Positions 1-6,852 of a stretch of 9,721 nt of DNA are shown piece after piece (position 1 is the first letter of the stretch; each line of letters starts with the position of its first letter). This DNA is from Candidatus Avelusimicrobium facis (GTDB taxonomy: Bacteria; Elusimicrobiota; Elusimicrobia; Elusimicrobiales; Elusimicrobiaceae). The position numbers and the translations under genes were made by a program. Location of the stretch: positions 1 to 9,721 of the forward strand of contig CAAFHX010000059.1 in NCBI GenBank assembly GCA_900762815.1, in the 5' to 3' direction. The notes beneath the pieces are model-generated. The model made no database searches. It worked only from the letters and a program-made list of their open reading frames with translations, and had not been told where the DNA came from.

Positions 1-67
1 AATCAGTTTTTTCATATATAAATTATATCAATTTGTTCCCCGCTTGCTCCGGCCGAAAACAGGCTAT

Positions 68-90
68 AAAAAGGGCCCCTGGCGGGGCCC
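68..90 (-). terminator. Intrinsic terminator closing the transporter-DUF1232 unit
   Basis: Read on the minus strand, a perfect 7-bp GC-only stem (GGGCCCC / GGGGCCC, positions 90-84 and 79-73) with a 4-base loop is followed directly by TTTTT (72-68). It lies 7 bases past the stop codon of the DUF1232 gene. The plus strand has no T tract after the stem, so it should work only leftwards. Positions 1-65 beyond it are AT-rich and show no gene. Confidence 0.9.
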
Positions 91-96
91 GGTGAA

Positions 97-384
97 TTAC
101 TTTTTATGTTGGCCGATATCGCCGATGTCTATGACGTTTTCCCTGGGCGGCCGTTGCGCGGCGCGGTAGCGGGAGATATCTTTTTTCAGCAGCGCCAGCA
201 CCAGCAAGATAAAGGTGGCGTCGTCTGTGATGCCCAATACCGGCAGTACATCGGGGATGAGGTCTATCGGGCACAGCAAGTACGCCAGGCACGCCAGCGC
301 CAGCAGCGCTGTCTTCCACGGGAACGGAAAGCGCCCCCGCAGCACGGCCCAGCTCATTTTAAAAAAGTCCCGTATATCGCGCAT
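97..384 (-). CDS. DUF1232 (YkvA-like) small membrane protein
   Basis: A 95-residue protein. Residues 35-59 carry the DUF1232 signature: a hydrophobic stretch with the core CPIDLIPDVLPVLG and then ITDDATF, flanked by two hydrophobic helices (about 24-38 and 56-66). The tail (67-95) is charged and soluble. DUF1232 proteins are small, usually membrane-associated, and have no settled function. The start is supported by AGGAG six bases upstream, which shares bases with the stop codon of the transporter gene before it, so the two are almost certainly cotranscribed and perhaps translationally coupled. A strong terminator follows. The family call is confident from the motif; any role in phosphate or ion transport would rest only on the gene pairing. 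Confidence 0.88.
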   Translation of the reverse strand: MRDIRDFFKMSWAVLRGRFPFPWKTALLALACLAYLLCPIDLIPDVLPVLGITDDATFILLVLALLKKDISRYRAAQRPPRENVIDIGDIGQHKK

Positions 385-390
385 CGCTTG

Positions 391-395
391 CTCCT
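391..395 (-). promoter_or_regulatory. Ribosome binding site overlapping the upstream stop codon
   Basis: On the minus strand the junction reads TAGGAGCAAGCG before the ATG at 384. TAG (396-394) ends the transporter gene and AGGAG (395-391) is the Shine-Dalgarno element of the DUF1232 gene, six bases from its start. Ribosomes finishing the first gene sit on the binding site of the second, which favours reinitiation or coupled translation. Confidence 0.8.
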
Positions 396-2193
396 AGGCC
401 AAGGGTTGGTCTGTGTTGGACGAAGGCATGCCCGCCAGGGCGGCCATATCTTCGGCGTCGGGCGTTTTGACGCGCAGGACCGTTTCGGTGACGCGCATGG
501 CATAGTCGCCCATACGTTCAAAGTTATTCAAAATATCACCGTAGGCGGTAATGGAATCGGGCGTGGCCTGCTGCCCCTGCGAAATGCGCGTATTGCGTTC
601 GGCGCGCAGGTTTTTGCGCATGGCGTTGAGCTCGGTTTCGTTTATCACGGCGGTCTTAAACATATAGCCTGCCGCGCCGTTGAGCTGCGGATTGGGGAAT
701 TGCAAAATCACGCCGCGCGTATTTTTGATGATGGTCTTGGTTTTGCGGGCCATGGCCTCCATGTTGGTGAGGTCTTGCTCATTAAAAGCCGGCGGGTCCA
801 TGCGGCGGAATTTTTCCAAGATTTTGGCAATTTTTTCGCCACAGTCGCCCATCCCCTCAATGCTGTTGGTCAAATCAAACAGCGCCACCGTCTGCGCCAC
901 GGCATGGCGCGAGAGGTTGCCGTGCGTCATTTGCGTGAGGTAAGAATTGATTTTGTGTTCCAACACGTCGGTGGTGTGTTCGGCGTCTTTGGCGTCGGAA
1001 ATCAAGCGCTCAAAGAGTTTGTCGTCGTCGGTTTTAATGGCCAACAGCAATTTGTCGGTCAGTTTAGACACAAAACCCATCATGCGTTCCACCTCTTTGC
1101 GCGCGGCCAAAATGGCCAGCTCCGGCGTTTGGCCAAAGCGCGTGTTTAAGAAGAGCAGCTCATTGTCGTGATGTTTATCCTCGCGTTTGCTTTTGGGGAT
1201 GATGAGCAAGGTCAATGCCGCCAGCTGTTTGAGCAGCGGCAACATAATCAAGGTATTGGCGATATTAAACACCGTATGGAACGCCGAAATATGATAAGGC
1301 AGCACGCTGCTGAGCTGGGCCGGGTCGGTAACGTACGGGTCGCCGGGGACCAGCCAGTCAATGAGGTGAATGAAGTGGTGGAAAATCAAACTGACCCACA
1401 CCACGCCGATGAAGTTAAAGAGAAAGTGCCCCACCGCCGCGCGGCGCGCCGTTTTGGTGGCGCCGATAGCGGCCAGGTTGGCGGTAATGGTGGTGCCGAT
1501 GTTTTCCCCCAGCACCAGCGCGCAGGAGGTTTCAAAGTTGATAATGCCCGCCGCGGCGCAGGTGAGCGTCATGGCCATGACGGCGCTGGAGGATTGCAAA
1601 ATCATCGTTAAAATACTGCCCGTTACAATGAGCAGCACCAAATTCAGCGCCGTATCGGGCGTGAACTTAGACAGCCACTCCACCACAAAGGGGCTTTGCC
1701 CAAAGTCGGCGGGAATGGCCTCTTTCATAATATTGAGCCCTAAAAAGAGTAACCCAAACCCCAGCAAGCTTTCCGCCGCGCGGCGCACGGCCACCCATTT
1801 GGCCGGCAGAAACTGGCAGAAGAAGCCCGCCGCAATGACGGGCAGGGCAAAGAGGGCAATGTCCATTTTAAAACCGAACAAGCTGACAATCCAGGCCGTC
1901 ATGGTGGTGCCGATATTGGCCCCAAAGATGATACCCAGCGATTGGTACAAGTTCAGCAGCCCCGCGCTGGCAAAACCGACCACCATCACGGTGGTGGCGC
2001 TGGAGGACTGAATGATGGACGTTACCAACATGCCCGAGAACGTGGCCGCCAAGCGGTTGCTGGTGGCGATAGAGAGCATTTGGCGCATTTTGACGCCAGC
2101 CATTTTCTGTAGGCCGTCGCTCATGATTTTCATACCGAACAGGAAAACAGCCAGCCCGCCCAGTACGTTGAGTGTTATTTGCACTGCATTCAT
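394..2193 (-). CDS. Na+/phosphate cotransporter family protein with C-terminal PhoU-like domain
   Basis: A 599-residue membrane protein of the Na/Pi-cotransporter (NptA/YjbB-like) family. Two inverted-repeat halves each show the family's paired motifs: QSSSATT (62-68) with GANIGTT (91-97), and QSSSAVM (200-206) with GENIGTT (229-235). The QSSS stretches are the expected substrate/ion-binding part of these symporters. Hydrophobic helices fill about 5-330. Residues about 345-575 are soluble and helical and resemble a PhoU domain, with metal-site-like EGMGD (446-450) and ERMGD (559-563). The protein should sit in the inner membrane and move phosphate with sodium; in related proteins export is also reported, so direction is uncertain. 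The start is supported by AAAGGAG (2210-2204), ten bases upstream. It follows the terminator of the gene before it, so it should have its own promoter, but I see no convincing one. The length fits the two-domain family. Confidence 0.92.
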   Translation of the reverse strand: MNAVQITLNVLGGLAVFLFGMKIMSDGLQKMAGVKMRQMLSIATSNRLAATFSGMLVTSIIQSSSATTVMVVGFASAGLLNLYQSLGIIFGANIGTTMTAWIVSLFGFKMDIALFALPVIAAGFFCQFLPAKWVAVRRAAESLLGFGLLFLGLNIMKEAIPADFGQSPFVVEWLSKFTPDTALNLVLLIVTGSILTMILQSSSAVMAMTLTCAAAGIINFETSCALVLGENIGTTITANLAAIGATKTARRAAVGHFLFNFIGVVWVSLIFHHFIHLIDWLVPGDPYVTDPAQLSSVLPYHISAFHTVFNIANTLIMLPLLKQLAALTLLIIPKSKREDKHHDNELLFLNTRFGQTPELAILAARKEVERMMGFVSKLTDKLLLAIKTDDDKLFERLISDAKDAEHTTDVLEHKINSYLTQMTHGNLSRHAVAQTVALFDLTNSIEGMGDCGEKIAKILEKFRRMDPPAFNEQDLTNMEAMARKTKTIIKNTRGVILQFPNPQLNGAAGYMFKTAVINETELNAMRKNLRAERNTRISQGQQATPDSITAYGDILNNFERMGDYAMRVTETVLRVKTPDAEDMAALAGMPSSNTDQPLA

Positions 2194-2228
2194 TTTCTTT
2201 TTTCTCCTTTTATCCTTTACGAAATGGT

Positions 2229-2258
2229 AAAAAAAGAGAGCCTGTTAAGAGGCTCTCT
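2229..2258 (-). terminator. Intrinsic terminator after the paired membrane-protein genes
   Basis: An 8-bp perfect stem AGAGAGCC / GGCTCTCT (2235-2242 and 2251-2258) with an 8-base loop is followed on the minus strand by an unbroken run of seven T (overlapping the base of the stem). It starts 6 bases beyond the stop codon of the gene ending at 2264. In the plus direction only TAAAAATT follows, so this is a one-way minus-strand terminator. It separates the membrane pair from the cotransporter unit. Confidence 0.9.
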
Positions 2259-2263
2259 AAAAA

Positions 2264-3094
2264 TTAAGGTTGTGTTTCCTCTGCCTGCTGGCTATGCGAC
2301 GAACGGTCAACAAACAGCGCAATGAGCGGAATCTGTGTAATTAACACACTGACCGCAGCGACACAAACCCACAGCAGCGAGGCAATCCATATAGCGCCCG
2401 GGAAGACCAACAGGAATAAAAACGACACGGCCGCGCCGGCCAACAGGGCCGCCCCGCTGAGCACCACATTGATCAACCCCAGCACCAGCAGCAGCCCGAA
2501 GGTGCGCCAAAAATAGCCTTTTACCAACGCAAAGGCCTTGCTGAGCGAGGACCAAAACGGCTCATCGGTCAAAATCAGCATAAAGGGCCACAGCGTCAGG
2601 TAAATCAGCCCGACCCCTACGCATACGCAGGCTATGAGTAGCAACAGCCCAAAGGCAATGCCCAGCCCCATATCCGGGGTACCCAGCACATACAATACCG
2701 CCAAAGGCAAGAAAACAATCAGGCAGATAAGCACCGCCGCAGCCAGTAGCATGACCAGGGTGCCGCCCAACAACCGCGGCACGCGCAACAGCCCGGCCTT
2801 GAGGGCTTGTCCGACGGTGGGCACCTGTTTGCACACCAGCAGCGCCAGGGCCGAGGTAAAGGTCAAACTAATCAGCATTGTCAGCAGCGACACAAACAGC
2901 GTCAGCACCGGGCTGAGCTGCATTTGCTCCGATGGGTTCAACGGGCCGTTAAACCCAAACAGCAGGCCGTTGAGCAACCAACTCAGCAACGGGCTGCCCA
3001 GGGCCAACAGGAAAAACGGCGTAAAGCGCGTTTTGACTTCTTGCCAGCTGCGCTGGAGTAATTCTTGCGTGTTCAAATAAGGGTCTTGGGTCAT
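2264..3094 (-). CDS. Polytopic membrane protein, second gene of a paralogous pair
   Basis: A 276-residue, very hydrophobic protein with about six membrane segments (near 26-48, 62-88, 107-136, 142-176, 197-228, 232-262) and short polar ends. After the fourth segment it has LTDEPFWSS (175-183), then a KAFALVKGYFWR stretch (186-197), a layout like the loosely defined YciC/DUF975/GPDPase-membrane-domain group. I do not recognise a function. The partner gene upstream has the same arrangement at residues 157-181, so the two are probably ancient paralogues. The start codon overlaps the partner's stop in ATGA (3094-3091), and there is no Shine-Dalgarno upstream, so translation most likely depends on termination of the partner gene. 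An intrinsic terminator follows. Membrane protein: near certain; family: tentative. Confidence 0.8.
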   Translation of the reverse strand: MTQDPYLNTQELLQRSWQEVKTRFTPFFLLALGSPLLSWLLNGLLFGFNGPLNPSEQMQLSPVLTLFVSLLTMLISLTFTSALALLVCKQVPTVGQALKAGLLRVPRLLGGTLVMLLAAAVLICLIVFLPLAVLYVLGTPDMGLGIAFGLLLLIACVCVGVGLIYLTLWPFMLILTDEPFWSSLSKAFALVKGYFWRTFGLLLVLGLINVVLSGAALLAGAAVSFLFLLVFPGAIWIASLLWVCVAAVSVLITQIPLIALFVDRSSHSQQAEETQP

Positions 3095-4278
3095 AAGGGT
3101 TTGTCGGACATTTTGATGCTTTGCGGTCCGTTATCCTCTTTGTTTTTGGTGGATTGGTCTTTTTGTTTTTGTAGTTCTTGCTGGGATTGCTCCAGCTGCT
3201 TGGCCATTTCTTCGTCAAACAAAATGGTCGGCATACGGTCTTCCTCTTGTTCCAACGCTTGGGCCAAATGTTCTTTGGCGTCGTATACTTTGTCTAAATG
3301 GTGTGAAAAATCCTCCGCGTCGAGTGTGTGGATAGAGGCTTGCTTGACCCCTACTTGCGGCGACACGGCATGCACCGGGGAATGCCCGTGGACGGCGGGC
3401 GTTTCCTTCGCAATAACATCGCCCATATCCCGCGTTTGGCTGCCATTGTAGTCATGGTCTAAATTTAAGAACAAGGCGGTTAAGAAAGACTGCCCGAAGA
3501 CATAAAGGAATAAATAGGCAAGCGCCCCGCCGACGGCGATAAGCAGCAAGGTCAGCTTGGGCAGCTGCATCAGCTGCATGGATAAAAGCATCGGGGCCAT
3601 GGCAGCCATTTGCGGAGTGGTCATCAAGCCCGAAATAAGGGAAAATTGTTCGGGGGCCAACGCTTTCAATACACACACGCCGCCCAAAAGCACCAGGAGG
3701 CCGAGCAAGGCTAATCCGGCAAGGTTGAGCAAAATGCGCAGGTAATAGGCCTTGGCCAGCTCAATACAATAGCCGATGGCGGAAATCGGTCCCTCGTCGC
3801 GCAGGACCAAGATCGGTTGCAAAAAGATAAAGGGAAGAAACGTAAGAAATAAAACCAGCATGGCCGTTAACATCATTTTAGAAGAACCAAACATATAGGC
3901 CAATCCCAGCACCAGCACGGCCACCAGGGTAAGGATAATGGAGTCTATGAAAAAATAAAATGTGGGGAGCAGCGCACCGCGCAAGGCTTGCAAAGGGCTG
4001 AGACCTTGTTTTTCCAGCTTGGCGCCCAACAAAGCCACGATGGCCAGCATGGCAGAGGTTTGCAGAAATGCGGAGAAGAACGACACCGGAATTTGCAGCA
4101 CCATGGCCAGCTTCGGCCCGAATAAGAACGCAGCCCCGACCGTTAAGACCGCAAGCAAGGCACTCAACAGACCCACACAAATCAGCAAAAAGAGAACGGA
4201 GCCAAAGGCTCTGTTGGTAGTTTTCAGCGCGAGTAAAAGCAAATTCAAAAAAGACATGGGACCCTTTCTCAGTTCCAT
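3091..4278 (-). CDS. Polytopic membrane protein with charged C-terminal tail, first gene of the pair
   Basis: A 395-residue protein in two parts. Residues about 8-275 are hydrophobic with six or more membrane segments and include LVLRDEGPISA (157-167) followed by a KAYYLR stretch (176-181), matching a similar site in the next gene. Residues about 276-395 are soluble and polar. That tail has several histidines (297, 299, 303, 317, 326, 327) and a Gln/Glu/Lys-rich stretch at about 355-385 that could form a coiled coil. The start at 4278 is chosen because AAGGAG (4289-4284) lies five bases upstream; an internal ATG (Met8) is the only other sensible start. An extended -10 promoter lies just upstream. 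I do not recognise a function. The overlap with the next gene suggests a two-subunit membrane complex, with this tail as a cytoplasmic or binding extension; that is inference. Confidence 0.8.
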   Translation of the reverse strand: MELRKGPMSFLNLLLLALKTTNRAFGSVLFLLICVGLLSALLAVLTVGAAFLFGPKLAMVLQIPVSFFSAFLQTSAMLAIVALLGAKLEKQGLSPLQALRGALLPTFYFFIDSIILTLVAVLVLGLAYMFGSSKMMLTAMLVLFLTFLPFIFLQPILVLRDEGPISAIGYCIELAKAYYLRILLNLAGLALLGLLVLLGGVCVLKALAPEQFSLISGLMTTPQMAAMAPMLLSMQLMQLPKLTLLLIAVGGALAYLFLYVFGQSFLTALFLNLDHDYNGSQTRDMGDVIAKETPAVHGHSPVHAVSPQVGVKQASIHTLDAEDFSHHLDKVYDAKEHLAQALEQEEDRMPTILFDEEMAKQLEQSQQELQKQKDQSTKNKEDNGPQSIKMSDKPL

Positions 4279-4308
4279 AAAATCTCCTTGTGGTACGGCC
4301 TTACTTTT

Positions 4309-4317
4309 ATTATATCA
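4309..4317 (-). promoter_or_regulatory. Extended -10 promoter for the membrane-protein pair
   Basis: On the minus strand TGATATAAT (4317-4309) is a perfect extended -10 (TGnTATAAT), 30 bases before the start codon at 4278. A perfect TTGACA lies at 4341-4336, but the spacer to TATAAT is 21 bases, too long for normal use, so the extended -10 probably carries the promoter. It sits between the flavoprotein stop and this start, so the pair can be transcribed on its own. Confidence 0.6.
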
Positions 4318-4348
4318 AAACTATCGGGAGGCCGGTGTCAAATTTATT

Positions 4349-5524
4349 TCAGCGTTTTGCCAGCTCCTGCGCGGCGCAAAAAGCGCTGGCCCACGCCCAG
4401 TGCAAATTGTATCCTCCCACGCGGCCCGTTACATCCAACGCTTCCCCGATAAAAAACAAGCCCGGAATATTTTTACACTCCAGGGTATGCGGGTTGATTT
4501 GCGTTACGTCCACACCGCCCGCGGTTACCTCCGCCCGGGTGTATCCGGCGGTGCCTGCGGGGACAAAGCTCCAAGCGCACAAGGTTTGCTCCACCCGGCG
4601 AAGCAGCTCTTTGGAGGCATCCGCCGCGCGTACATCCAACGGCCCTAAAAGCAGTTTAGTTATTTTGCCGGATAAATGCGGCGGTAAAAGTTTAGAAAAC
4701 GGCGCGGGCGCATTTTTATGTTGCGCCAAAAATGCTGCCCACGGAAGTTGCGGCAAAAAATTGATTCGGACCTTTTCCCCTTCGCTCCAAAATAAAGAGC
4801 TTTGCAGTACGGCCGGCCCGCTGATGCCCCCGTGCGTAAAGAGCAGTTGGCCTTTTTCGCTATGGGTTCCCACGGATATTTGCACCGGGCAGCTGTTTCC
4901 GGCCAGGGCTTTGCACACCGCGCGCAGCGGCTGGGGTACGCTCCAGCCGACCAAGGCCGGACGCAAAGGCGTAACGGCTAAGCCCAAGGCGTGGGCCAGC
5001 TGGAAGGAAAGCCCCGTGGCCCCCAAGGCCGGGTAAGAAAGTCCCCCCGCAGCCACCACCACCTGCCGCGCGTAAAAGTTCCCGCGCGAGGTGCGCACGC
5101 AAAAGAGGTCCTTTTCCCGGGTTAGCCCCAGCACCTGCGTTTGACAAAGGAGGGTTGTGTTTTGCTGCCGGGCACGCCGGGTTAAAAAACGGGTGATTTC
5201 CGGGGCGCTGCGCGCGAAGAGTTGGCCGGAGGGCAGCTCGTCAAACGGGATTTGAGCTTGCCGGAGCAGCCGGGCAAAGGCTTGCGGGCCGAAAGCGGCC
5301 AAGGCGTTTTTGCAAAAGTGTTTATGGGAGCAGAGGTAATCGCCCGCCGAGACGGAGCGGTGCCCGAAATTGCATTTTCCCCCGCCGGTAATGCTTAATT
5401 TTTCGCCCGGGCGGCGGTTGTGTTCCAGCAGCAGTTTGGGCGCGGAAAAAGAGCCCGCGCAAAACAGTCCGCCGGCTCCGCCGCCGATGATTAAAGTATG
5501 CCAAATCTTGGTATGTTCCGTCAT
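4349..5524 (-). CDS. NAD(P)/FAD-dependent oxidoreductase, HI0933/YhiN (BaiN-like) family
   Basis: A 391-residue flavoprotein. Near the N-terminus it has the FAD dinucleotide-binding fold LIIGGGAGGL (11-20) with an acidic residue after the second strand (E34). Family signatures follow: GGGKCN (47-52), AAGGLSYP (158-165), LLFTHGGISGP (227-237), EVTAGGV (332-338) and, near the end, GLFFIGEALD with TGRVGGYNL (355-374). The family usually ends in a segment like NLQWAxxSG; here it reads NLHWAWASA, a small deviation. Members are presumed cytoplasmic flavin oxidoreductases. Some have been linked to bile-acid reduction (BaiN), but no substrate can be inferred here. Full length for the family. The start at 5524 places the FAD motif ten residues in, as expected, yet no Shine-Dalgarno precedes it and the predicted leader is very short. 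Confidence 0.9.
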   Translation of the reverse strand: MTEHTKIWHTLIIGGGAGGLFCAGSFSAPKLLLEHNRRPGEKLSITGGGKCNFGHRSVSAGDYLCSHKHFCKNALAAFGPQAFARLLRQAQIPFDELPSGQLFARSAPEITRFLTRRARQQNTTLLCQTQVLGLTREKDLFCVRTSRGNFYARQVVVAAGGLSYPALGATGLSFQLAHALGLAVTPLRPALVGWSVPQPLRAVCKALAGNSCPVQISVGTHSEKGQLLFTHGGISGPAVLQSSLFWSEGEKVRINFLPQLPWAAFLAQHKNAPAPFSKLLPPHLSGKITKLLLGPLDVRAADASKELLRRVEQTLCAWSFVPAGTAGYTRAEVTAGGVDVTQINPHTLECKNIPGLFFIGEALDVTGRVGGYNLHWAWASAFCAAQELAKR

Positions 5525-5548
5525 AAAAGGCGCACGTCGCGCAAGTAC

Positions 5549-5557
5549 AGTATAGCA
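5549..5557 (-). promoter_or_regulatory. Extended -10 promoter for the flavoprotein gene
   Basis: On the minus strand TGCTATACT (5557-5549) fits the extended -10 form TGnTATAAT with one mismatch. There is no recognisable -35. Transcription would start near 5542, giving a leader of only about 18 bases without a Shine-Dalgarno. The same nine bases form the -10 of the perR promoter. Confidence 0.5.
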
Positions 5558-5589
5558 AATAAAAAGCGGAGATTTGGCTTAGCAAACGG

Positions 5590-5623
5590 GGCGCTAAAAG
5601 CTGCGCCGGGCCGAAAATTCGGC
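5590..5623 (-). other. Two small hairpins downstream of the PPOX-like gene
   Basis: In the 127-base gap between the PPOX-like stop and the flavoprotein start are two short inverted repeats: GGCGC / GCGCC (5590-5594 and 5603-5607) and GCCGAA / TTCGGC (5610-5615 and 5618-5623). On the minus strand neither is followed by a T run, so they are at best a weak or factor-assisted end for the PPOX-like transcript. Confidence 0.35.
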
Positions 5624-5651
5624 GGTGGATATTTCTTATCAGTAGGAGGGG

Positions 5652-6149
5652 TTACTGCTTGGCGGGAGAGGGCTTTTGCTTAGGCTCGCTGTCTATCGGG
5701 CCCCAGTAACAGTCTGCTTTACCGTCGTAATATTTGATATTGACCCCTTCAAAACGGATCAAGGTATATTCGTCTCCGTTCACACCGTCGGGGCAATGAC
5801 CTTCCCAATCTTTTTGCCACAATTCGCGGCGGATTTTTTCGTCCTTGACCACCCGCATAAAACCTTGTACATGGCAGGTTTCGCCGGTGGTGGCGTCATA
5901 ATAAGACAAGGCCACCTTGGGGTGTTGGATGATGTGTTTCAGCCGCGTAGAGTAGCTGTTGATTGGAGAGTACCCCTCCAATTTTTTGGCATTGGCTTTT
6001 TTGCACAATGCCGGGAAACGCGCCACACAGGAAAAATTGGTCCGCATGGCGTTGTCGGGCCAACCGGCGTCGTCTACAGCCGACACGATGACCCAAGGCG
6101 CACGTTGAATAAGCTTCAGCGCACGGTGGTAAGCCTTTTTGGCATTCAT
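5652..6149 (-). CDS. Pyridoxamine 5'-phosphate oxidase-like (FMN-binding split barrel) protein
   Basis: A 165-residue soluble protein with the split-barrel layout of the PPOX-like flavin-binding group. After a short helix comes a strand PWVIVSAVDDAG (18-29), then residues predicted around the flavin site (NAMRTNFS, 33-40). SPINSYSTRL (61-70) follows, then HPKVALSYYD (76-85), HVQGFMRVV (93-101) and a C-terminal strand YTLIRFEGVNIKYYD (128-142). Small members of this group bind FMN, and some bind F420 or haem; the substrate here is unknown. The Pro/Lys-rich last 15 residues look unstructured. GGAAGGA lies about five bases before the start. It is divergent from perR across a 171-base gap that holds the PerR-type operator, so shared control is possible but not shown. 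I see no convincing minus-strand promoter in that AT-rich gap. Confidence 0.82.
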   Translation of the reverse strand: MNAKKAYHRALKLIQRAPWVIVSAVDDAGWPDNAMRTNFSCVARFPALCKKANAKKLEGYSPINSYSTRLKHIIQHPKVALSYYDATTGETCHVQGFMRVVKDEKIRRELWQKDWEGHCPDGVNGDEYTLIRFEGVNIKYYDGKADCYWGPIDSEPKQKPSPAKQ

Positions 6150-6246
6150 GATAATCCTTCCACCTGCGTATTTTTATGCCTTACCCTCATATTACTAAAT
6201 ATTTTTGTATGTAACGTAAATTATTTATCAAAATGCTACAAAAAAC

Positions 6247-6276
6247 TTGCATTAGATAAAAATGAAATGCTATACT
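6247..6276 (+). promoter_or_regulatory. perR-rubrerythrin promoter
   Basis: TTGCAT (6247-6252), an 18-base spacer and TATACT (6271-6276), with TG at 6268-6269 giving the extended form TGCTATACT. Transcription should start near 6283, about 38 bases before the perR start codon. The start point coincides with the left edge of the inverted-repeat operator. Confidence 0.7.
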
Positions 6277-6283
6277 TAAATGG

Positions 6284-6298
6284 TAAGAATTATTCTTA
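6284..6298. promoter_or_regulatory. PerR/Fur-type 7-1-7 operator
   Basis: TAAGAAT-T-ATTCTTA is a perfect inverted repeat of seven bases around one central base, the geometry of PerR, Fur and Zur boxes (B. subtilis PerR box TTATAATNATTATAA). It begins 8 bases after the -10 element, right at the predicted start of transcription, where a bound dimer would block RNA polymerase. The regulator encoded next is the obvious ligand, so autorepression is likely. I did not find a second copy elsewhere in the window. Confidence 0.75.
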
Positions 6299-6320
6299 AC
6301 AACTAAAAAGAGGACCGGAA

Positions 6321-6809
6321 ATGACTGCTTTAAATCAGGTGTCCGCCCAAGTGCAGCTGCAGCAACGGGTGGAACAATTTAAGAAGTTGTGCCACCGGCG
6401 GCATTTGCGCGTAACGGAGCAACGTTTGGAAGTGTTCCGCATGCTGGCCCAGTCCAAAGCGCATCCCAGCGTGGAGACGATATTTGAAGCCGTTCGCAAA
6501 AAATTGCCCAATATCTCGCTGGATACCGTATACCGCACCGTGGCTTCTATGGAAGATGCCGGGGTGGTGTTTCGGGTGGGCGCCAGCAGCCGCGCGCGCT
6601 TTGACGCGGATTTGACCCCGCACGACCACTTTGTGTGCATGAACTGCGGGGAAGTGTATGATATTTTTCCCCAAGCGGGAGCCCCCCGCCCTGCTTTGCC
6701 GGGCAATATCGCCGATTTTGGAAAAGTAATGAATGTAAATCTGCAGTTTCGTGGGATTTGCAACCGCTGCGCCCAAAAGGCTGCAGCACAAGATATTCAA
6801 AAACACTGA
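6321..6809 (+). CDS. perR: Peroxide-responsive Fur-family repressor, PerR type
   Basis: A 162-residue Fur-family regulator. The N-terminal winged helix runs to about residue 88 and has the usual recognition part SLDTVYRTV (66-74). The C-terminal dimerisation and metal domain includes RFD (93-95), [10 protein letters not shown] (101-110) and D114. Aligned by eye with B. subtilis PerR, all five regulatory-metal ligands match: H48, D95, H101, H103 and D114. The last is Asp, as in PerR, where Fur proteins usually have Glu. Two CxxC pairs (C106/C109 and C147/C150) make the structural zinc site. In PerR, peroxide oxidises the iron-bound histidines and releases the repressor. AGAGGA six bases before the ATG fixes the start. 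The gene is a little longer than typical PerR at both ends. It has its own operator and is followed by rubrerythrin, a usual PerR target. Confidence 0.9.
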   Translation: MTALNQVSAQVQLQQRVEQFKKLCHRRHLRVTEQRLEVFRMLAQSKAHPSVETIFEAVRKKLPNISLDTVYRTVASMEDAGVVFRVGASSRARFDADLTPHDHFVCMNCGEVYDIFPQAGAPRPALPGNIADFGKVMNVNLQFRGICNRCAQKAAAQDIQKH

Positions 6810-6852
6810 AATGCTACGGGTCTGCCCCGTGCCAAATGATGAGGAGAATACT

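Noticed and set aside
106..1149. Long plus-strand open frame (347 codons) opposite the Na+/phosphate transporter and the DUF1232 gene
   Set aside because: It lies antisense to two genes with clear family motifs, has no ribosome site, and its protein is Gln/His/Arg-rich with no domain, as expected for a shadow frame in this base composition.
4336..4341. Perfect TTGACA as the -35 of the membrane-pair promoter
   Set aside because: Its spacer to TATAAT is 21 bases, well outside 16-18; the extended -10 is the better explanation.
6150..6246. Minus-strand promoter for the PPOX-like gene in the AT-rich gap
   Set aside because: Several TAATAT/TTTACG-like hexamers occur, but none pair at a proper spacing, and such matches are expected by chance in AT-rich DNA.
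6816..6830. ACGGG/CCCGT hairpin between perR and rubrerythrin as a terminator
   Set aside because: The stem is only 5 bp and no T run follows; it may at most affect mRNA processing between the two genes.
6751..6852. Extended start of rubrerythrin at 6751
   Set aside because: It would overlap the end of perR in another frame and add about 34 residues not found in rubrerythrins. The ATG at 6853 has GAGGAG at the right distance.
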